From Meiothermus granaticius NBRC 107808 (GTDB lineage Bacteria > Deinococcota > Deinococci > Deinococcales > Thermaceae): 64,000 nt of DNA. Location: the NCBI RefSeq assembly GCF_003574355.1, contig NZ_QWLB01000007.1, forward strand, positions 32,056 to 96,055, read 5' to 3'. Every line of letters begins with the position of its first letter. Position 1 is the first letter of the stretch. Made by a program: the position numbers and the translations under genes. This document shows positions 35,834 to 44,571 of the stretch, one piece after another. The notes under the pieces are model-generated. The model worked only from the letters and a program-made list of their open reading frames with translations. It did not search any database and was not told the DNA's origin.

Positions 35834-36050
35834 ACACACACAACGCCCATAGGCCTTCCGGCATGAGTTAATCCTGAATTGCGGATTCGCATACCGACTT
35901 AGGGAAAAGGAGGGGTTCTGCCAGCCGCTTTAATCTTCCGACGACAGGTCTTGAACCTCTCCCATGCCCCCTGTGGCTGCGCTCAGGGCCCCCCCTGGGG
36001 GGTTTGGCTGCAATGGGTACAAGCAGGTGGGCATCGTTTCAGGAGGAATC
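35834..36050 (+). other. Long 5' leader upstream of the molybdenum hydroxylase operon
   Basis: No credible gene is seen in this stretch. It holds a short C7-T-G6 hairpin (35989-36002) followed by TTT, and ends in a strong AGGAGG ribosome site (36041-36046) four bases before ATG 36051. It could carry a regulatory RNA, but I recognise no known riboswitch class. Confidence 0.4.
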
Positions 36051-36557
36051 ATGGCAGATAAAGCGACCGTACACATCACCGTAAATGGACAACCCCACAC
36101 CAGCGAGGTCGAGCCCCGATTGTTGTTGGTTCACTACCTGCGCGAGCACCTTGGACTGACCGGAACCCACGTGGGCTGCGACACCAGCCAGTGTGGGGCC
36201 TGCACGGTGCACCTTGATGGCCAGGCGGTCAAGAGCTGCACGGTGTTTGCGGTACAGGCGGATGGCTCGAGCGTGACCACCATCGAGGGGATTGGGGCGA
36301 TGGGTCACCTGCACCCCGTGCAGGAGGGTTTTTGGGAGATGCACGGCTTGCAGTGTGGCTTCTGCACCCCCGGCATGATCATGGCGGCGGCAGACCTGCT
36401 CAACCACAACCCCAACCCCAGCGAGGAGGAGATTCGTCACGGCTTGGAGGGCAACTATTGCCGCTGCACCGGCTACCACAACATCGTGAGGGCCGTGCAG
36501 TACGCTGCCGATAAGATGTCTGGAAAGAAGTCGGTAGGGGCCGCAGCGGACGATTAA
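36051..36557 (+). CDS. Xanthine-dehydrogenase-type molybdenum hydroxylase, [2Fe-2S] subunit
   Basis: A 168-residue subunit with both iron-sulfur clusters: the plant-ferredoxin type site [14 protein letters not shown] near residues 42-54 with its last Cys in KSCT, and the helical second site QCGFCTPGM ... NYCRCTGY. It carries electrons from the molybdenum site to FAD. In Cox/Xdh enzymes this is the small (S) subunit. Start ATG 36051 has AGGAGG at 36041-36046. It begins the operon S-L-M. Confidence 0.95.
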   Translation: MADKATVHITVNGQPHTSEVEPRLLLVHYLREHLGLTGTHVGCDTSQCGACTVHLDGQAVKSCTVFAVQADGSSVTTIEGIGAMGHLHPVQEGFWEMHGLQCGFCTPGMIMAAADLLNHNPNPSEEEIRHGLEGNYCRCTGYHNIVRAVQYAADKMSGKKSVGAAADD

Positions 36558-36625
36558 GACCGCGAGCCGCAGGTCAACCTCGAGCTCGAGAACGCTAGAC
36601 CCAAGACGCAAGCGAAGGGAGCGTT

Positions 36626-38995
36626 ATGGCGGAAAAACTGATGGGAAAGGCGATGAAGCGGGTGGAGGACCCGCGCTTCATCACCGGAACCGGCAACTAC
36701 ACCGATGACATGCAGGTGCCTGGGATGGTCCATGCGGCCATGGTGCGTTCGCCCTATGCCCATGCCAAGATCAAAAGCATCAATGCGGAAGCAGCCAAAG
36801 CCCTGCCTGGAGTGCTGGCGGTGATCACCGGTCAGGAGATGTTGGATGCCGGAGTAAAGGGCATCCCGACCGGGTGGCTGCATCCTGGAATCAAGCTGCC
36901 CCCCCACTACGCCATCACCCCGGATAAAGCCCGCCATGTGGGGGATATTGTGGCTGCGGTGATTGCGGAGACCCGCCAGACCGCCGAGGACGCGGCAGCG
37001 CTGGTGGAGGTGGACTACGAACCGCTCCCCGCGGTAAGTCTAGGCAGCAAGGCCCTCGAGCCTGGGGCGCCTGAGGTGCACGCGGAAGCTCCGGGCAACC
37101 TGTGCTTCGAGTGGAGCATCGGGGATAAGGAGGGCACCGATGCCCTTTTCGAGCGGGCTTACAAGACGGTTAAGCTCAACCTGCGCAACAACCGCCTGAT
37201 TCCCAACGCCATGGAGCCCAGGGCCTCGCTGGCCCAGTATGCCAAGGCCTCAGACGAATTCACCCTTTGGACTACCAGCCAAAACCCCCATATCCACCGC
37301 CTGTTAATCGCGGCCTTTATTTTGGGTATCCCTGAGAACAAGCTGCGGGTGATCGCACCGGATGTGGGGGGAGGGTTCGGCTCGAAGATCTACCAGTACC
37401 CTGAGGAAGTAATTGTCCTGTACGCGGCCCGGAAGCTGGGTCGGCCGGTTAAGTGGACGGCACGGCGCTCCGAGAGCTTTGTGACCGATTCCCACGGGCG
37501 CGACCACGAGACGGTGGCCGAGATGGCCGTGGACGAACACCACAAGATCACCGCGGTACGGGTGCACACCGTCGCCAACATGGGGGCCTATCTGACCACC
37601 TTTGCCCCGGCGGTTCCCACCTACCTCTATGGCTGCTTGCTGGCTGGGACCTATAAAACCCAGAAGATTTTCTGCCAGGTGCGGGCGCCTTTTACCAATA
37701 CCGTGCCGGTGGATGCCTACCGGGGTGCGGGCCGGCCAGAGGCCACCTATCTGCTGGAGCGTCTGGTGGATGTAATGGCCCATGAGCTGGGGGAGGATCC
37801 GCTCGAGTTCCGCCGTAAAAACTTCATCCAACCGGAGGAATTCCCCTATCAGACCCCGGTGGCCTTGGTCTACGACTCGGGCAACTACGAGGTGGCCATG
37901 AACAAGGCCATGGAGTTGGTGGGTTACCAGGAGCTGCGCCGCCAACAGGAGGAGTTGCGCAAGCAAGGGCGCTACCTGGGGATTGGAGCGATCACCTTCC
38001 TCGAGGCCTGTGGTTTGGCCCCTTCGGCGCTGGTGGGGAGCTTGGGGGCCCAGGCCGGGCAGTGGGAGAGCGCCTTGGTGCGGGTGCACCCGACCGGTAC
38101 GGTGGAGGTGTTCACCGGTTCACACAGCCACGGTCAGGGCCACGAGACGGCCTTCGCCCAGGTGGTGGCCGATGAGCTGCAAATCCCTGTGGAGAACGTG
38201 ACCTTGGTGCACGGCGATACCGGGCGGATGCCCTACGGCTGGGGTTCCTATGGCTCGAGGTCGGCCCCGGTGGGGCTCTCGGCCATCGTGATGGCCAGCC
38301 GTAAGATCGTGGATAAGTCCAAGCGCATCGCGGCCCATCTGCTGGAGGCTGCTCCCGAGGATATCGTGCACGAGGACGGCAAATATATGGTCAAGGGGGT
38401 GCCCGAAAAGGCCAAGACCTTCTTCGAGATCGCCCTACAGGCCCACCTGGCCCATAACTACCCCACGGACTTGGAACCGGGTCTCGAGGCCACCCACTTC
38501 TACGACCCCAAGAACTTTGTCTATCCCTTCGGCACCCACATCGCGGTGGTGGAGGTAGACCCCGATACCGGTAGGGTTAAGCTGCTGCGTTACCTTTCCG
38601 TGGATGACTGCGGCCCGATCGTCAATCCGCTGATCGCCGATGGGCAGATTCACGGTGGGGTGGCCCAAGGCCTGGGTCAGGCCCTGCTGGAAAACGCAGT
38701 TTACGACGATGAGGGGCAGCTGCTGAGCGGCAACTTCCTGGAGTACTCGATCCCCCGGGCCGATGACCTGGTGCAGATTGAGCACGACCACACCGTCACC
38801 CCCAGTCCGCACAACCCCCTGGGGATCAAAGGCATTGGTGAAGCGGGAACCATCGCTTCTACCGCTGCGGTGGCCAATGCGGTGCTGGATGCCCTACGGC
38901 CCTTTGGAATTGTCCACCTGGATATGCCCTATACCGCGGAGAAGGTCTGGCGGGCCATTCAGGGGGCCCAGAAGCTTCCGCAAGCTGCCGACTAA
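36626..38995 (+). CDS. Xanthine-dehydrogenase-type molybdenum hydroxylase, large molybdopterin subunit
   Basis: A 789-residue subunit binding the molybdenum cofactor. It begins with the CoxL-like KRVEDPRFITGTGNYTDDM, then has VGGGFGSKIYQYPEE, and the active-site loop VDAYRGAGRPEATYLLERL. The catalytic Glu is in KGIGEAGTIA near the C-terminus. The loop AYRGAGR is that of xanthine dehydrogenases and form II Cox-like proteins; true CO dehydrogenase has AYRCSFR with the copper-binding Cys. Given the adjacent urate genes I favour xanthine or another purine as substrate. GGGAG lies just before ATG 36626. Confidence 0.93.
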   Translation: MAEKLMGKAMKRVEDPRFITGTGNYTDDMQVPGMVHAAMVRSPYAHAKIKSINAEAAKALPGVLAVITGQEMLDAGVKGIPTGWLHPGIKLPPHYAITPDKARHVGDIVAAVIAETRQTAEDAAALVEVDYEPLPAVSLGSKALEPGAPEVHAEAPGNLCFEWSIGDKEGTDALFERAYKTVKLNLRNNRLIPNAMEPRASLAQYAKASDEFTLWTTSQNPHIHRLLIAAFILGIPENKLRVIAPDVGGGFGSKIYQYPEEVIVLYAARKLGRPVKWTARRSESFVTDSHGRDHETVAEMAVDEHHKITAVRVHTVANMGAYLTTFAPAVPTYLYGCLLAGTYKTQKIFCQVRAPFTNTVPVDAYRGAGRPEATYLLERLVDVMAHELGEDPLEFRRKNFIQPEEFPYQTPVALVYDSGNYEVAMNKAMELVGYQELRRQQEELRKQGRYLGIGAITFLEACGLAPSALVGSLGAQAGQWESALVRVHPTGTVEVFTGSHSHGQGHETAFAQVVADELQIPVENVTLVHGDTGRMPYGWGSYGSRSAPVGLSAIVMASRKIVDKSKRIAAHLLEAAPEDIVHEDGKYMVKGVPEKAKTFFEIALQAHLAHNYPTDLEPGLEATHFYDPKNFVYPFGTHIAVVEVDPDTGRVKLLRYLSVDDCGPIVNPLIADGQIHGGVAQGLGQALLENAVYDDEGQLLSGNFLEYSIPRADDLVQIEHDHTVTPSPHNPLGIKGIGEAGTIASTAAVANAVLDALRPFGIVHLDMPYTAEKVWRAIQGAQKLPQAAD

Positions 38996-39012
38996 AGCCT
39001 TTGGGAGGTCGC

Positions 39013-39840
39013 ATGTATACTGCTGAGTTTGACTACAAAAAAGCCTCGAGCCTTCAGGACGCACTCTCCCTTTTGCAGCAGCATCCCGATGCTAAGCTGT
39101 TGGCCGGGGGGCACAGCCTGATCCCGGCCATGAAGCTGCGCCTGGCTGCCCCCTCGCTCCTGATTGACATCTCCAAGGTGCCTGAGCTGCGTGGGGTGCG
39201 GATGGAGGGTAACACCCTGATCATTGGTGCCGCCACCACCTATCATGAGCTCGAGACCAACGACCTGGTTAGGAAGGCGGCCCCCCTGCTGACTGAGGTG
39301 ATCCCCCACATTGGCGATCCCATGGTGCGGCACCGGGGAACCATCGGCGGCTCCCTATCCCACGCCGACCCTGCCGCGGACCTGCCTGCGGCGATGCTGG
39401 CCCTTGGGGCTCAGATGAAAATCCAAGGCCGGAGCGGGAGCCGGGTGGTGGACGCGGATCAGTTTTTCCAGGGAATGTTCAGCACCGCGCTGGGGGAAGG
39501 AGAGATCCTCACCGAAATCCACATCCCCGCCCTCTCGGGCCGGCAGGCCTATGAGAAGTTTCCGCATCCAGCTTCGCGTTACGCGGTGGTGGGGGTGGCG
39601 GTGGTGGCTGGGCCGGAGGGGGTGCGCGCGGCGGTGACCGGTGCGGGAGAGCATGCCCTGCGGCTCTCGCGGCTCGAGCAGGCCTTGGCCGGCAAACCGC
39701 TCAATGCTGAGACCATCGCCGCAGCCTGCCAAAACTTGCTTTCAGCGGAAGGGCTCAACCACGACCTGGTGGCTTCGGCGGAGTATCGGGCCCATCTGGT
39801 GGACGTGTTGGCCAAACGAGCCCTGTTGCGGCTCGTATGA
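39013..39840 (+). CDS. Xanthine-dehydrogenase-type molybdenum hydroxylase, FAD subunit
   Basis: A 275-residue FAD-binding subunit (CoxM/XdhB type). Both flavin motifs are present: LLAGGHSLIPAMKLR near residues 35-50 and RHRGTIGGSLSHADPAADLPAA near 107-128, with the C-terminal CO-dehydrogenase flavoprotein domain. It passes electrons on to a quinone or other carrier. ATG 39013 has GGGAGGT four bases upstream and follows the large subunit by 17 bases. Confidence 0.94.
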   Translation: MYTAEFDYKKASSLQDALSLLQQHPDAKLLAGGHSLIPAMKLRLAAPSLLIDISKVPELRGVRMEGNTLIIGAATTYHELETNDLVRKAAPLLTEVIPHIGDPMVRHRGTIGGSLSHADPAADLPAAMLALGAQMKIQGRSGSRVVDADQFFQGMFSTALGEGEILTEIHIPALSGRQAYEKFPHPASRYAVVGVAVVAGPEGVRAAVTGAGEHALRLSRLEQALAGKPLNAETIAAACQNLLSAEGLNHDLVASAEYRAHLVDVLAKRALLRLV

Positions 39841-39856
39841 GCCTTCTAATCCTTTG

Positions 39857-39881
39857 GGGGCCAGGTTTTGAACCTGGCCCC
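39857..39881 (+). terminator. Probable terminator of the molybdenum hydroxylase operon
   Basis: A perfect eleven-base-pair stem (39857-39867 with 39871-39881; GGGGCCAGGTT) with a three-base loop TTG, located 17 bases after the FAD-subunit stop. Only TT follows, so its strength is uncertain. Confidence 0.5.
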
Positions 39882-39921
39882 TTGCGATGGGCGGGTATGA
39901 TGTTCCCTCGAGGAGACCCCT

Positions 39922-40251
39922 ATGGCCCAAATTGCAGTGACCACAGCAAATGATCTCTCTGGGTACAAGATTGTGCGGCACCTGGGGGTGGTGAGGGGGA
40001 TTACGGTGCGCTCGAGGAGCATCCTGGGCAACCTGGGGGGAGCCCTGCAGTCCCTCTTTGGGGGCAACATCACCCTATTCACCGAGCTGGCCGAGAAAGC
40101 CCGGGCAGAGGCCTTTGACCTGATGGTGCAGCACGCCCAGGCCATGGGAGCCAATGCGGTCATTGCGATGCGCTACGAATCCAACGACATCATGGATGGG
40201 ATTACCGAGGTGCTGGCCTATGGTACGGCGGTGGTGGTTGAACCGCTTTGA
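39922..40251 (+). CDS. YbjQ family (UPF0145) protein
   Basis: A 109-residue protein of the YbjQ family: [60 protein letters not shown] spans residues 27-87 in pieces. These proteins form pentamers and have been proposed to bind metal; the role is unproven. It sits between the molybdenum hydroxylase and the maturation genes. GAGGAGA lies a few bases before ATG 39922, and a TATGAT box at 39896-39901 is a possible -10. Confidence 0.9.
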   Translation: MAQIAVTTANDLSGYKIVRHLGVVRGITVRSRSILGNLGGALQSLFGGNITLFTELAEKARAEAFDLMVQHAQAMGANAVIAMRYESNDIMDGITEVLAYGTAVVVEPL

Positions 40252-40302
40252 TTGTGGGGCATATAGCCGTGCCGGTGGGCGATTATGAGACAATAAGGCA
40301 TC

Positions 40303-41202
40303 ATGATTCCTTCCTCCCCTGAGGACACCCAAAAGGCCCTCGAGGCCCAGGGATACATTGCCGATAAGGGCTTGTCGGTGGCGGTGTTCCTGGCGCTTAA
40401 GCTGGGCCGTCCGTTGCTGCTCGAGGGCGAGCCGGGTGTGGGCAAGACCGAGATCGTCAAGGTGCTGGCTCAGATGCTCGATACCCGTCTGATTCGCCTG
40501 CAGTGCTATGAGGGCCTAGACATCTCCAGCGCGGTCTACGAGTGGGATTACGCCCGGCAGATGCTGCAACTCCGGCTTTTGGAGGCCAGCGGGGAACGCG
40601 ACCCGACCAAGGTGCGGGGTGAGGTTTTTGGCCCCGAATACCTGCTCGAGCGCCCCCTGCTGCAGGCCTTGAGAATGGCCAATGGCAAGGCCCCGGTACT
40701 GCTCATTGATGAGCTTGATCGGGCCGATGAAGAGTTTGAGGCCTTCTTGCTGGAGTTCCTCTCGGATTGGCAGATCACCATCCCCGAGGTGGGAACGGTG
40801 CGAGCCGAGCAGCCCCCGGTAGTGGTCATCACCTCCAATCGCACTCGAGAAATCCACGACGCCCTCAAGCGGCGCTGCCTGTACTTCTGGATTGACTATC
40901 CCAGCTTCGAGAAGGAGTACCGCATCGTACGGGAGAAGGTGCCTGGGGTGCCGCAAAAGCTGGCCCAGCAGGTGGTTTCCTTCGTACAGGAGCTGCGCAA
41001 GGAGGACCTGTACAAAGCCCCCGGTGTGGCCGAGACGTTGGACTGGGCGGCCTCGCTGATGGCCCTAGACGCGACGGTGCTCGAGCCCCAGATGGTCGAG
41101 GATACCCTGGGTGCGCTGCTCAAGTACCAAGACGATGTGGTGCGGGCTAAGGGGGTGGCTCAGGAACTGCTGGCTCGGGCCAATCTGCCGACCCCCATGT
41201 GA
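40303..41202 (+). CDS. MoxR-type AAA ATPase, CoxD-like
   Basis: A 299-residue ATPase with Walker A GEPGVGKTE near residue 46, Walker B VLLIDELDRADEEFE, sensor 1 ITSNRTREIHD and an arginine-finger helix, as in MoxR/CoxD proteins. CoxD partners CoxE to mature molybdenum hydroxylases of the CO dehydrogenase group. GACAAT (40289-40294) lies eight bases before ATG 40303, so the mRNA may be leaderless or nearly so. The VWA gene follows 70 bases later. Confidence 0.92.
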   Translation: MIPSSPEDTQKALEAQGYIADKGLSVAVFLALKLGRPLLLEGEPGVGKTEIVKVLAQMLDTRLIRLQCYEGLDISSAVYEWDYARQMLQLRLLEASGERDPTKVRGEVFGPEYLLERPLLQALRMANGKAPVLLIDELDRADEEFEAFLLEFLSDWQITIPEVGTVRAEQPPVVVITSNRTREIHDALKRRCLYFWIDYPSFEKEYRIVREKVPGVPQKLAQQVVSFVQELRKEDLYKAPGVAETLDWAASLMALDATVLEPQMVEDTLGALLKYQDDVVRAKGVAQELLARANLPTPM

Positions 41203-41272
41203 GGGGAAGCCTCCCGTCGCCGGTTCTGGTTGAGGATATCCGAGGCCAGGGGCTTTGTGGGGAAAAGACACC

Positions 41273-42457
41273 ATGCCTGCTAACGGACAACTCCTTTCCC
41301 ATGCGGTTCGCTTCTGCCGGGATTTGCGGGCGGAGGGGGTGGTGATCACCCCAGGGCAGACCACGTGGTTTGCCCGTGCCCTGACCCAAATTCCCCTTTT
41401 TGATCCGGTAAGCTTTTTTCATGCGGCCCGCTCGAGCCTGATCACCCGCCACGAGGATTACCCCAAGTTCGAAGCGGTGTTTTTCAAGTTCTGGCGAAGC
41501 CTGGGCTTGGAGCGATTTCCTTCGGAGCTGCTCCACCAAACCCCGCTCCCCCCCAAGAGGGAACCGAAGGCCAAGCCGGGGGAGGTGGGCCGCGAACCCA
41601 AGCCGAGCGGCAACTCCTCTGAGGGCCCACCGCAGCCGGTGGTGGATCGGGCCCTGACCTTCAGCGCTGAGGAGGTGCTCCGGCAGAAGCGCTTTGACCA
41701 GATGAGCGAGGGGGAGCTCGAGGCGGCCCAGCGCCTGCTGCACCGCTTTGTTTGGAGCCCACCGGAGCGCCGATCGCGCCGCTACAAAAGCGGAGGGGGG
41801 GAGCGCTTGGATTTGCGCCGTAGCTTCCGGGCCTCCCTGAAGCACCAGGGGGAGCTGGTTGACCTCGAGTTCCGCTCCCGCAAGACCAAGCCCCGGCCCA
41901 TCGTGGCCCTGGCCGATGTCTCGGGTTCCATGGAGCGCTACGCCCGCATGCTGCTGCACTTCCTGCACGCCTTTGCCCTCGAGCAAAACCGCCTGGGGGC
42001 TCGAAGTGTGGAGACCTTTGTCTTTGGTACCCGCCTAACCCGCATTTCCCGGGCCCTGAAAAGGCGCAGTGTGGATCAAGCCCTGGCCGAGGTCGGACAG
42101 AGTGTCAAGGACTGGTCGGGGGGGACCCGCATCGGGGAGTGCCTGCACACCTTTAACCGCACCTGGGCCAAGCGGGTGCTAGGTCGGGGCAGCATCGTGC
42201 TGATCATCTCCGATGGCTGGGATCAGGGGGAACCCCAGTTGTTGGCCTTCGAGATGGAGCGGCTGCAGAAGTCCTGCCACCGCCTAATCTGGCTCAACCC
42301 CTTGCTGGGCACCCCTGGCTACCAGCCGCTGACCCGGGGCCTGGTGGCGGCCTTGCCCTATGTAGACGACTTCCTTCCGGTGTACAACCTGGCGAGCCTC
42401 GAGCAGCTGATAGAAGCCTTAGGTGCGCTGGAGCGGCGTCCGGCCAGGAATCTCTAG
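41273..42457 (+). CDS. VWA domain protein, CoxE-like
   Basis: A 394-residue protein with an N-terminal helical domain (FCRDLRAEGVVITPGQT), a proline- and charge-rich linker, and a C-terminal von Willebrand A domain whose MIDAS motif is ADVSGSMERYARM, followed by TFVFGTRLTRIS, WSGGTRIGECL and LIISDGWDQG. CoxE binds CoxD and is needed to assemble the active site of CO dehydrogenase-type enzymes. I chose ATG 41273; GTG 41255 would add six residues. MoxR-VWA pairs act as metal-insertion chaperones. Confidence 0.9.
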   Translation: MPANGQLLSHAVRFCRDLRAEGVVITPGQTTWFARALTQIPLFDPVSFFHAARSSLITRHEDYPKFEAVFFKFWRSLGLERFPSELLHQTPLPPKREPKAKPGEVGREPKPSGNSSEGPPQPVVDRALTFSAEEVLRQKRFDQMSEGELEAAQRLLHRFVWSPPERRSRRYKSGGGERLDLRRSFRASLKHQGELVDLEFRSRKTKPRPIVALADVSGSMERYARMLLHFLHAFALEQNRLGARSVETFVFGTRLTRISRALKRRSVDQALAEVGQSVKDWSGGTRIGECLHTFNRTWAKRVLGRGSIVLIISDGWDQGEPQLLAFEMERLQKSCHRLIWLNPLLGTPGYQPLTRGLVAALPYVDDFLPVYNLASLEQLIEALGALERRPARNL

Positions 42458-42477
42458 AATTGTGCCATAGTCATAGT

Positions 42478-42483
42478 TATACT
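42478..42483 (+). promoter_or_regulatory. -10 box close to the cytochrome P460 start
   Basis: TATACT ends nine bases before ATG 42493, so transcription should begin within a few bases of the start codon. No -35 box is evident. Confidence 0.4.
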
Positions 42484-42492
42484 AGGGCTCAC

Positions 42493-43062
42493 ATGAAATC
42501 CTGGATGGGTGCGGCGGTGCTCCTGGGCCTGTGGGCGGTGCAGGCCCAGAATGCCCCGGTCGCGCCGTTTCCCAAGAACTACACCAAGGGGCTGGTTCTA
42601 TACGGAATGGGCGACCGCTCGGATGGCAAATCGCGCGATTTTTACGCCAGCTCTGCAGCAATTGATGCCGCCCGGCGAGGCCAGGAGCTACCGGTGGGCT
42701 CGATGCTGGTGCTCGAGACCTTTCGGGCTAAAGAGGCCCAGGGGGGTGGGTTCCTAAAGGACTCCAAGGGCTTCCTGGTGCGCGATCGGCCCGAACACGA
42801 ACTGCACGTCATGCTCAAAGTCGCGCCCGAGAGCGCCCTGAGCAAGGCCTGGGTCTTCGGGGCATACGATCCCTCCACGGGGCAGCCTCAAGCCGGAACC
42901 AACCCGCTCTCCGATTGCTTGTTCTGCCATACCGAGGCCCTGGGAACGGATATGCTGTTCAGCTTCAAAGAGCTCAAAGCTTTTGCCCAGAGCGGGCAAC
43001 TTCAGCGCATAGACTGCCCGCTCCCCGAGCGGCAGCCCTGCCCACCCCCACGCACCGAGTAA
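42493..43062 (+). CDS. Cytochrome P460 family protein
   Basis: A 189-residue exported c-type cytochrome. An N-terminal signal peptide (MKSWMGAAVLLGLWAVQAQ) is followed by a beta-rich domain (FPKNYTKGLVLYGMGDRSDGKSRDF, SMLVLETFRAKEA) and a heme site SDCLFCHTEALGTDMLFSF (CxxCH) near residue 150. P460 enzymes oxidise hydroxylamine or detoxify NO-related species. Whether the lysine-heme cross-link of true P460 is present cannot be judged without an alignment. It lies 35 bases after the CoxE gene, but its own -10 box suggests separate transcription. Confidence 0.83.
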   Translation: MKSWMGAAVLLGLWAVQAQNAPVAPFPKNYTKGLVLYGMGDRSDGKSRDFYASSAAIDAARRGQELPVGSMLVLETFRAKEAQGGGFLKDSKGFLVRDRPEHELHVMLKVAPESALSKAWVFGAYDPSTGQPQAGTNPLSDCLFCHTEALGTDMLFSFKELKAFAQSGQLQRIDCPLPERQPCPPPRTE

Positions 43063-43113
43063 TCGCCTGGCTCACCTACCAAATTGCTGATACCGCCCCC
43101 ATAGCTCCAGCAG

Positions 43114-43137
43114 AAACCCCGCCCTCGGGCGGGGTTT
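43114..43137. terminator. Bidirectional terminator between convergent genes
   Basis: A perfect ten-base-pair stem (43114-43123 with 43128-43137; AAACCCCGCC) with the loop CTCG, giving a short T run at the 3' side on either strand. It lies between the plus-strand cytochrome gene and the minus-strand BMP gene. Confidence 0.85.
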
Positions 43138-43157
43138 CCAGTATTCGCCAGATCGGC

Positions 43158-44303
43158 TTATTGGGTCGGGACTTTGATCTTGCCCGCGATGATGTCCTTC
43201 TTGAGCTGCTCTACCCGGGTGATGATGGCCGGGGAGATCAGGGCTTTGTTGTACTCGTCGAGAGCATAGCCCACCCCGTTGTTGCTCAAGCCAAACTCCT
43301 CCACGCCCGATTTGAAGTTGTTGTCCTTGACGGACTTAATCACATCAAAGGTGGCCACATCCACCCGCTTCATCATGCTGGTGAGCACGTGGTTGAGGGT
43401 GCTGGGATCTTTATCGGTATCCCCCAGATAGTTCTGGTTGGCATCCACACCGATCATGAACATCGGGCGGCTGGTGGCTGCGGGGCAGCTCTTGTTGTAG
43501 GCGGCGTATTTCTTGACCGTCGCAAAGTTGTTGCTGATGAACTTGACCCCGGTCGGAAGCTCGTTGCTCTTAAGGCACATCTTTTGCTTCACGAAGTCCA
43601 GTACACCCAGCCCCGAAGCCCCAGCAGCTGCGTAGATGATGTCCGCACCTTGGCGGGCTTGGGCGTTGGCGATCTCCTTGGCCTTGCCAGGGTCGTTCCA
43701 GGCCGCGGGGGTGTTGCCCACGTAGTTGGCGATCACCTTGCCATTGATGCCCCGGTCTTTGAAGGCCGCCTGGGCCCCAGCGCGGTAGCCGGCCTCGAAC
43801 TTGTGGATCAGGGGGATGTCCATCCCGCCCACAAAGCCCACCACCCCGGTCGAGGTGCTGCGTCCGGCGATATAGCCCACCAGGAAGCTGCCTTCCTGCT
43901 CGCGGAAGACCAGCCCTACGGCATTATCGCAGGTGGTCTTGCCGGTCTTCTCGTCCAAACAGGGGATGGAGTCAATGACCGCAAACTTGCTGTCCTTGAA
44001 CTCCTGGGCGGTTTTGGTAATGCTGGGTTCGTTGGCAAACCCCACCCCGATGATCAGATCAAAGCCTTCCTCGGCAAACTTACGAATGCCCTGCCCGACC
44101 TGGCTGGGATCCCCCGGCTCGAAGTCGTAGTATTTGATGCCCAGCTCTTTAACAGCTTTTTGAGCCCCTTCATAAGCGGATTGGTTGAAGCTGCGGTCAT
44201 TCTTACCGCCTGCATCGTAGGCCATGCCCACCCGTATGTCCTGTGCGAGACCTAAACCCAGGACGGTGGCGGTGGCGGCGGCAAACACTAGGAGTTTCTT
44301 CAT
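43158..44303 (-). CDS. BMP family nucleoside-binding protein
   Basis: A 381-residue substrate-binding protein of the BMP (Med/PnrA) family. A signal peptide (MKKLLVFAAATATVLGLGLAQ, no lipobox Cys) precedes IRVGMAYDAGGKNDRSFNQSAYEGAQKA, the family start, and DLIIGVGFAN, GVVGFVGGMDIPLIHKFEAGYRAG, YAAAGASGLGVLDF follow. BMP proteins bind purine and pyrimidine nucleosides for ABC import. It is the likely partner of the permeases at 2652-5438 and sits next to purine degradation genes. GGAGG precedes the start; a promoter lies at 44343-44371. Confidence 0.9.
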   Translation of the reverse strand: MKKLLVFAAATATVLGLGLAQDIRVGMAYDAGGKNDRSFNQSAYEGAQKAVKELGIKYYDFEPGDPSQVGQGIRKFAEEGFDLIIGVGFANEPSITKTAQEFKDSKFAVIDSIPCLDEKTGKTTCDNAVGLVFREQEGSFLVGYIAGRSTSTGVVGFVGGMDIPLIHKFEAGYRAGAQAAFKDRGINGKVIANYVGNTPAAWNDPGKAKEIANAQARQGADIIYAAAGASGLGVLDFVKQKMCLKSNELPTGVKFISNNFATVKKYAAYNKSCPAATSRPMFMIGVDANQNYLGDTDKDPSTLNHVLTSMMKRVDVATFDVIKSVKDNNFKSGVEEFGLSNNGVGYALDEYNKALISPAIITRVEQLKKDIIAGKIKVPTQ

Positions 44304-44342
44304 TCATTCCTCCGGTTTCGTTATGTGGCTTACGCCATGCGG

Positions 44343-44371
44343 ATTATAGTGCAAGGCCACGGGGCTTTGAA
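44343..44371 (-). promoter_or_regulatory. Promoter of the BMP binding-protein gene
   Basis: On the minus strand TTCAAA (44366-44371) and TATAAT (44343-44348), spacer 17; predicted start near 44336 and a leader of about 33 bases with GGAGG. Confidence 0.7.
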
Positions 44372-44559
44372 GAGGCACGCTTCAGGGATGGAACAGCTCG
44401 AGCCACAGACTTTGGCCATGCACTGCAAGAATTCTGAGAGGATGGAGGAAAAGAAGTGTGAGGCACGGCTCCACCGTTTGGCTGACCTCAAGGATAGTCC
44501 ATGCCGTGGGTTGCGGCGCTCGGAAGGTTCGGATCGCAATTGGGTGCCCAGGACTGGCC

Positions 44560-44565
44560 TACGCT
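44560..44565 (+). promoter_or_regulatory. -10 box, leaderless arrangement (small rhodanese)
   Basis: TACGCT ends six bases before GTG 44572, matching the spacing seen at other leaderless candidates in the window. Confidence 0.4.
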
Positions 44566-44571
44566 GTAGAG

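Noticed and set aside
36626..38995. Calling the molybdenum enzyme an aerobic CO dehydrogenase
   Set aside because: The active-site loop is AYRGAGR and lacks the copper-binding Cys of AYRCSFR; context favours purine oxidation.
42915..44255. Long open frame on the plus strand opposite the BMP binding-protein gene
   Set aside because: It reads as low-complexity Gly/Val/His-rich protein, lies fully antisense to a clear BMP gene, and results from GC-rich third positions.
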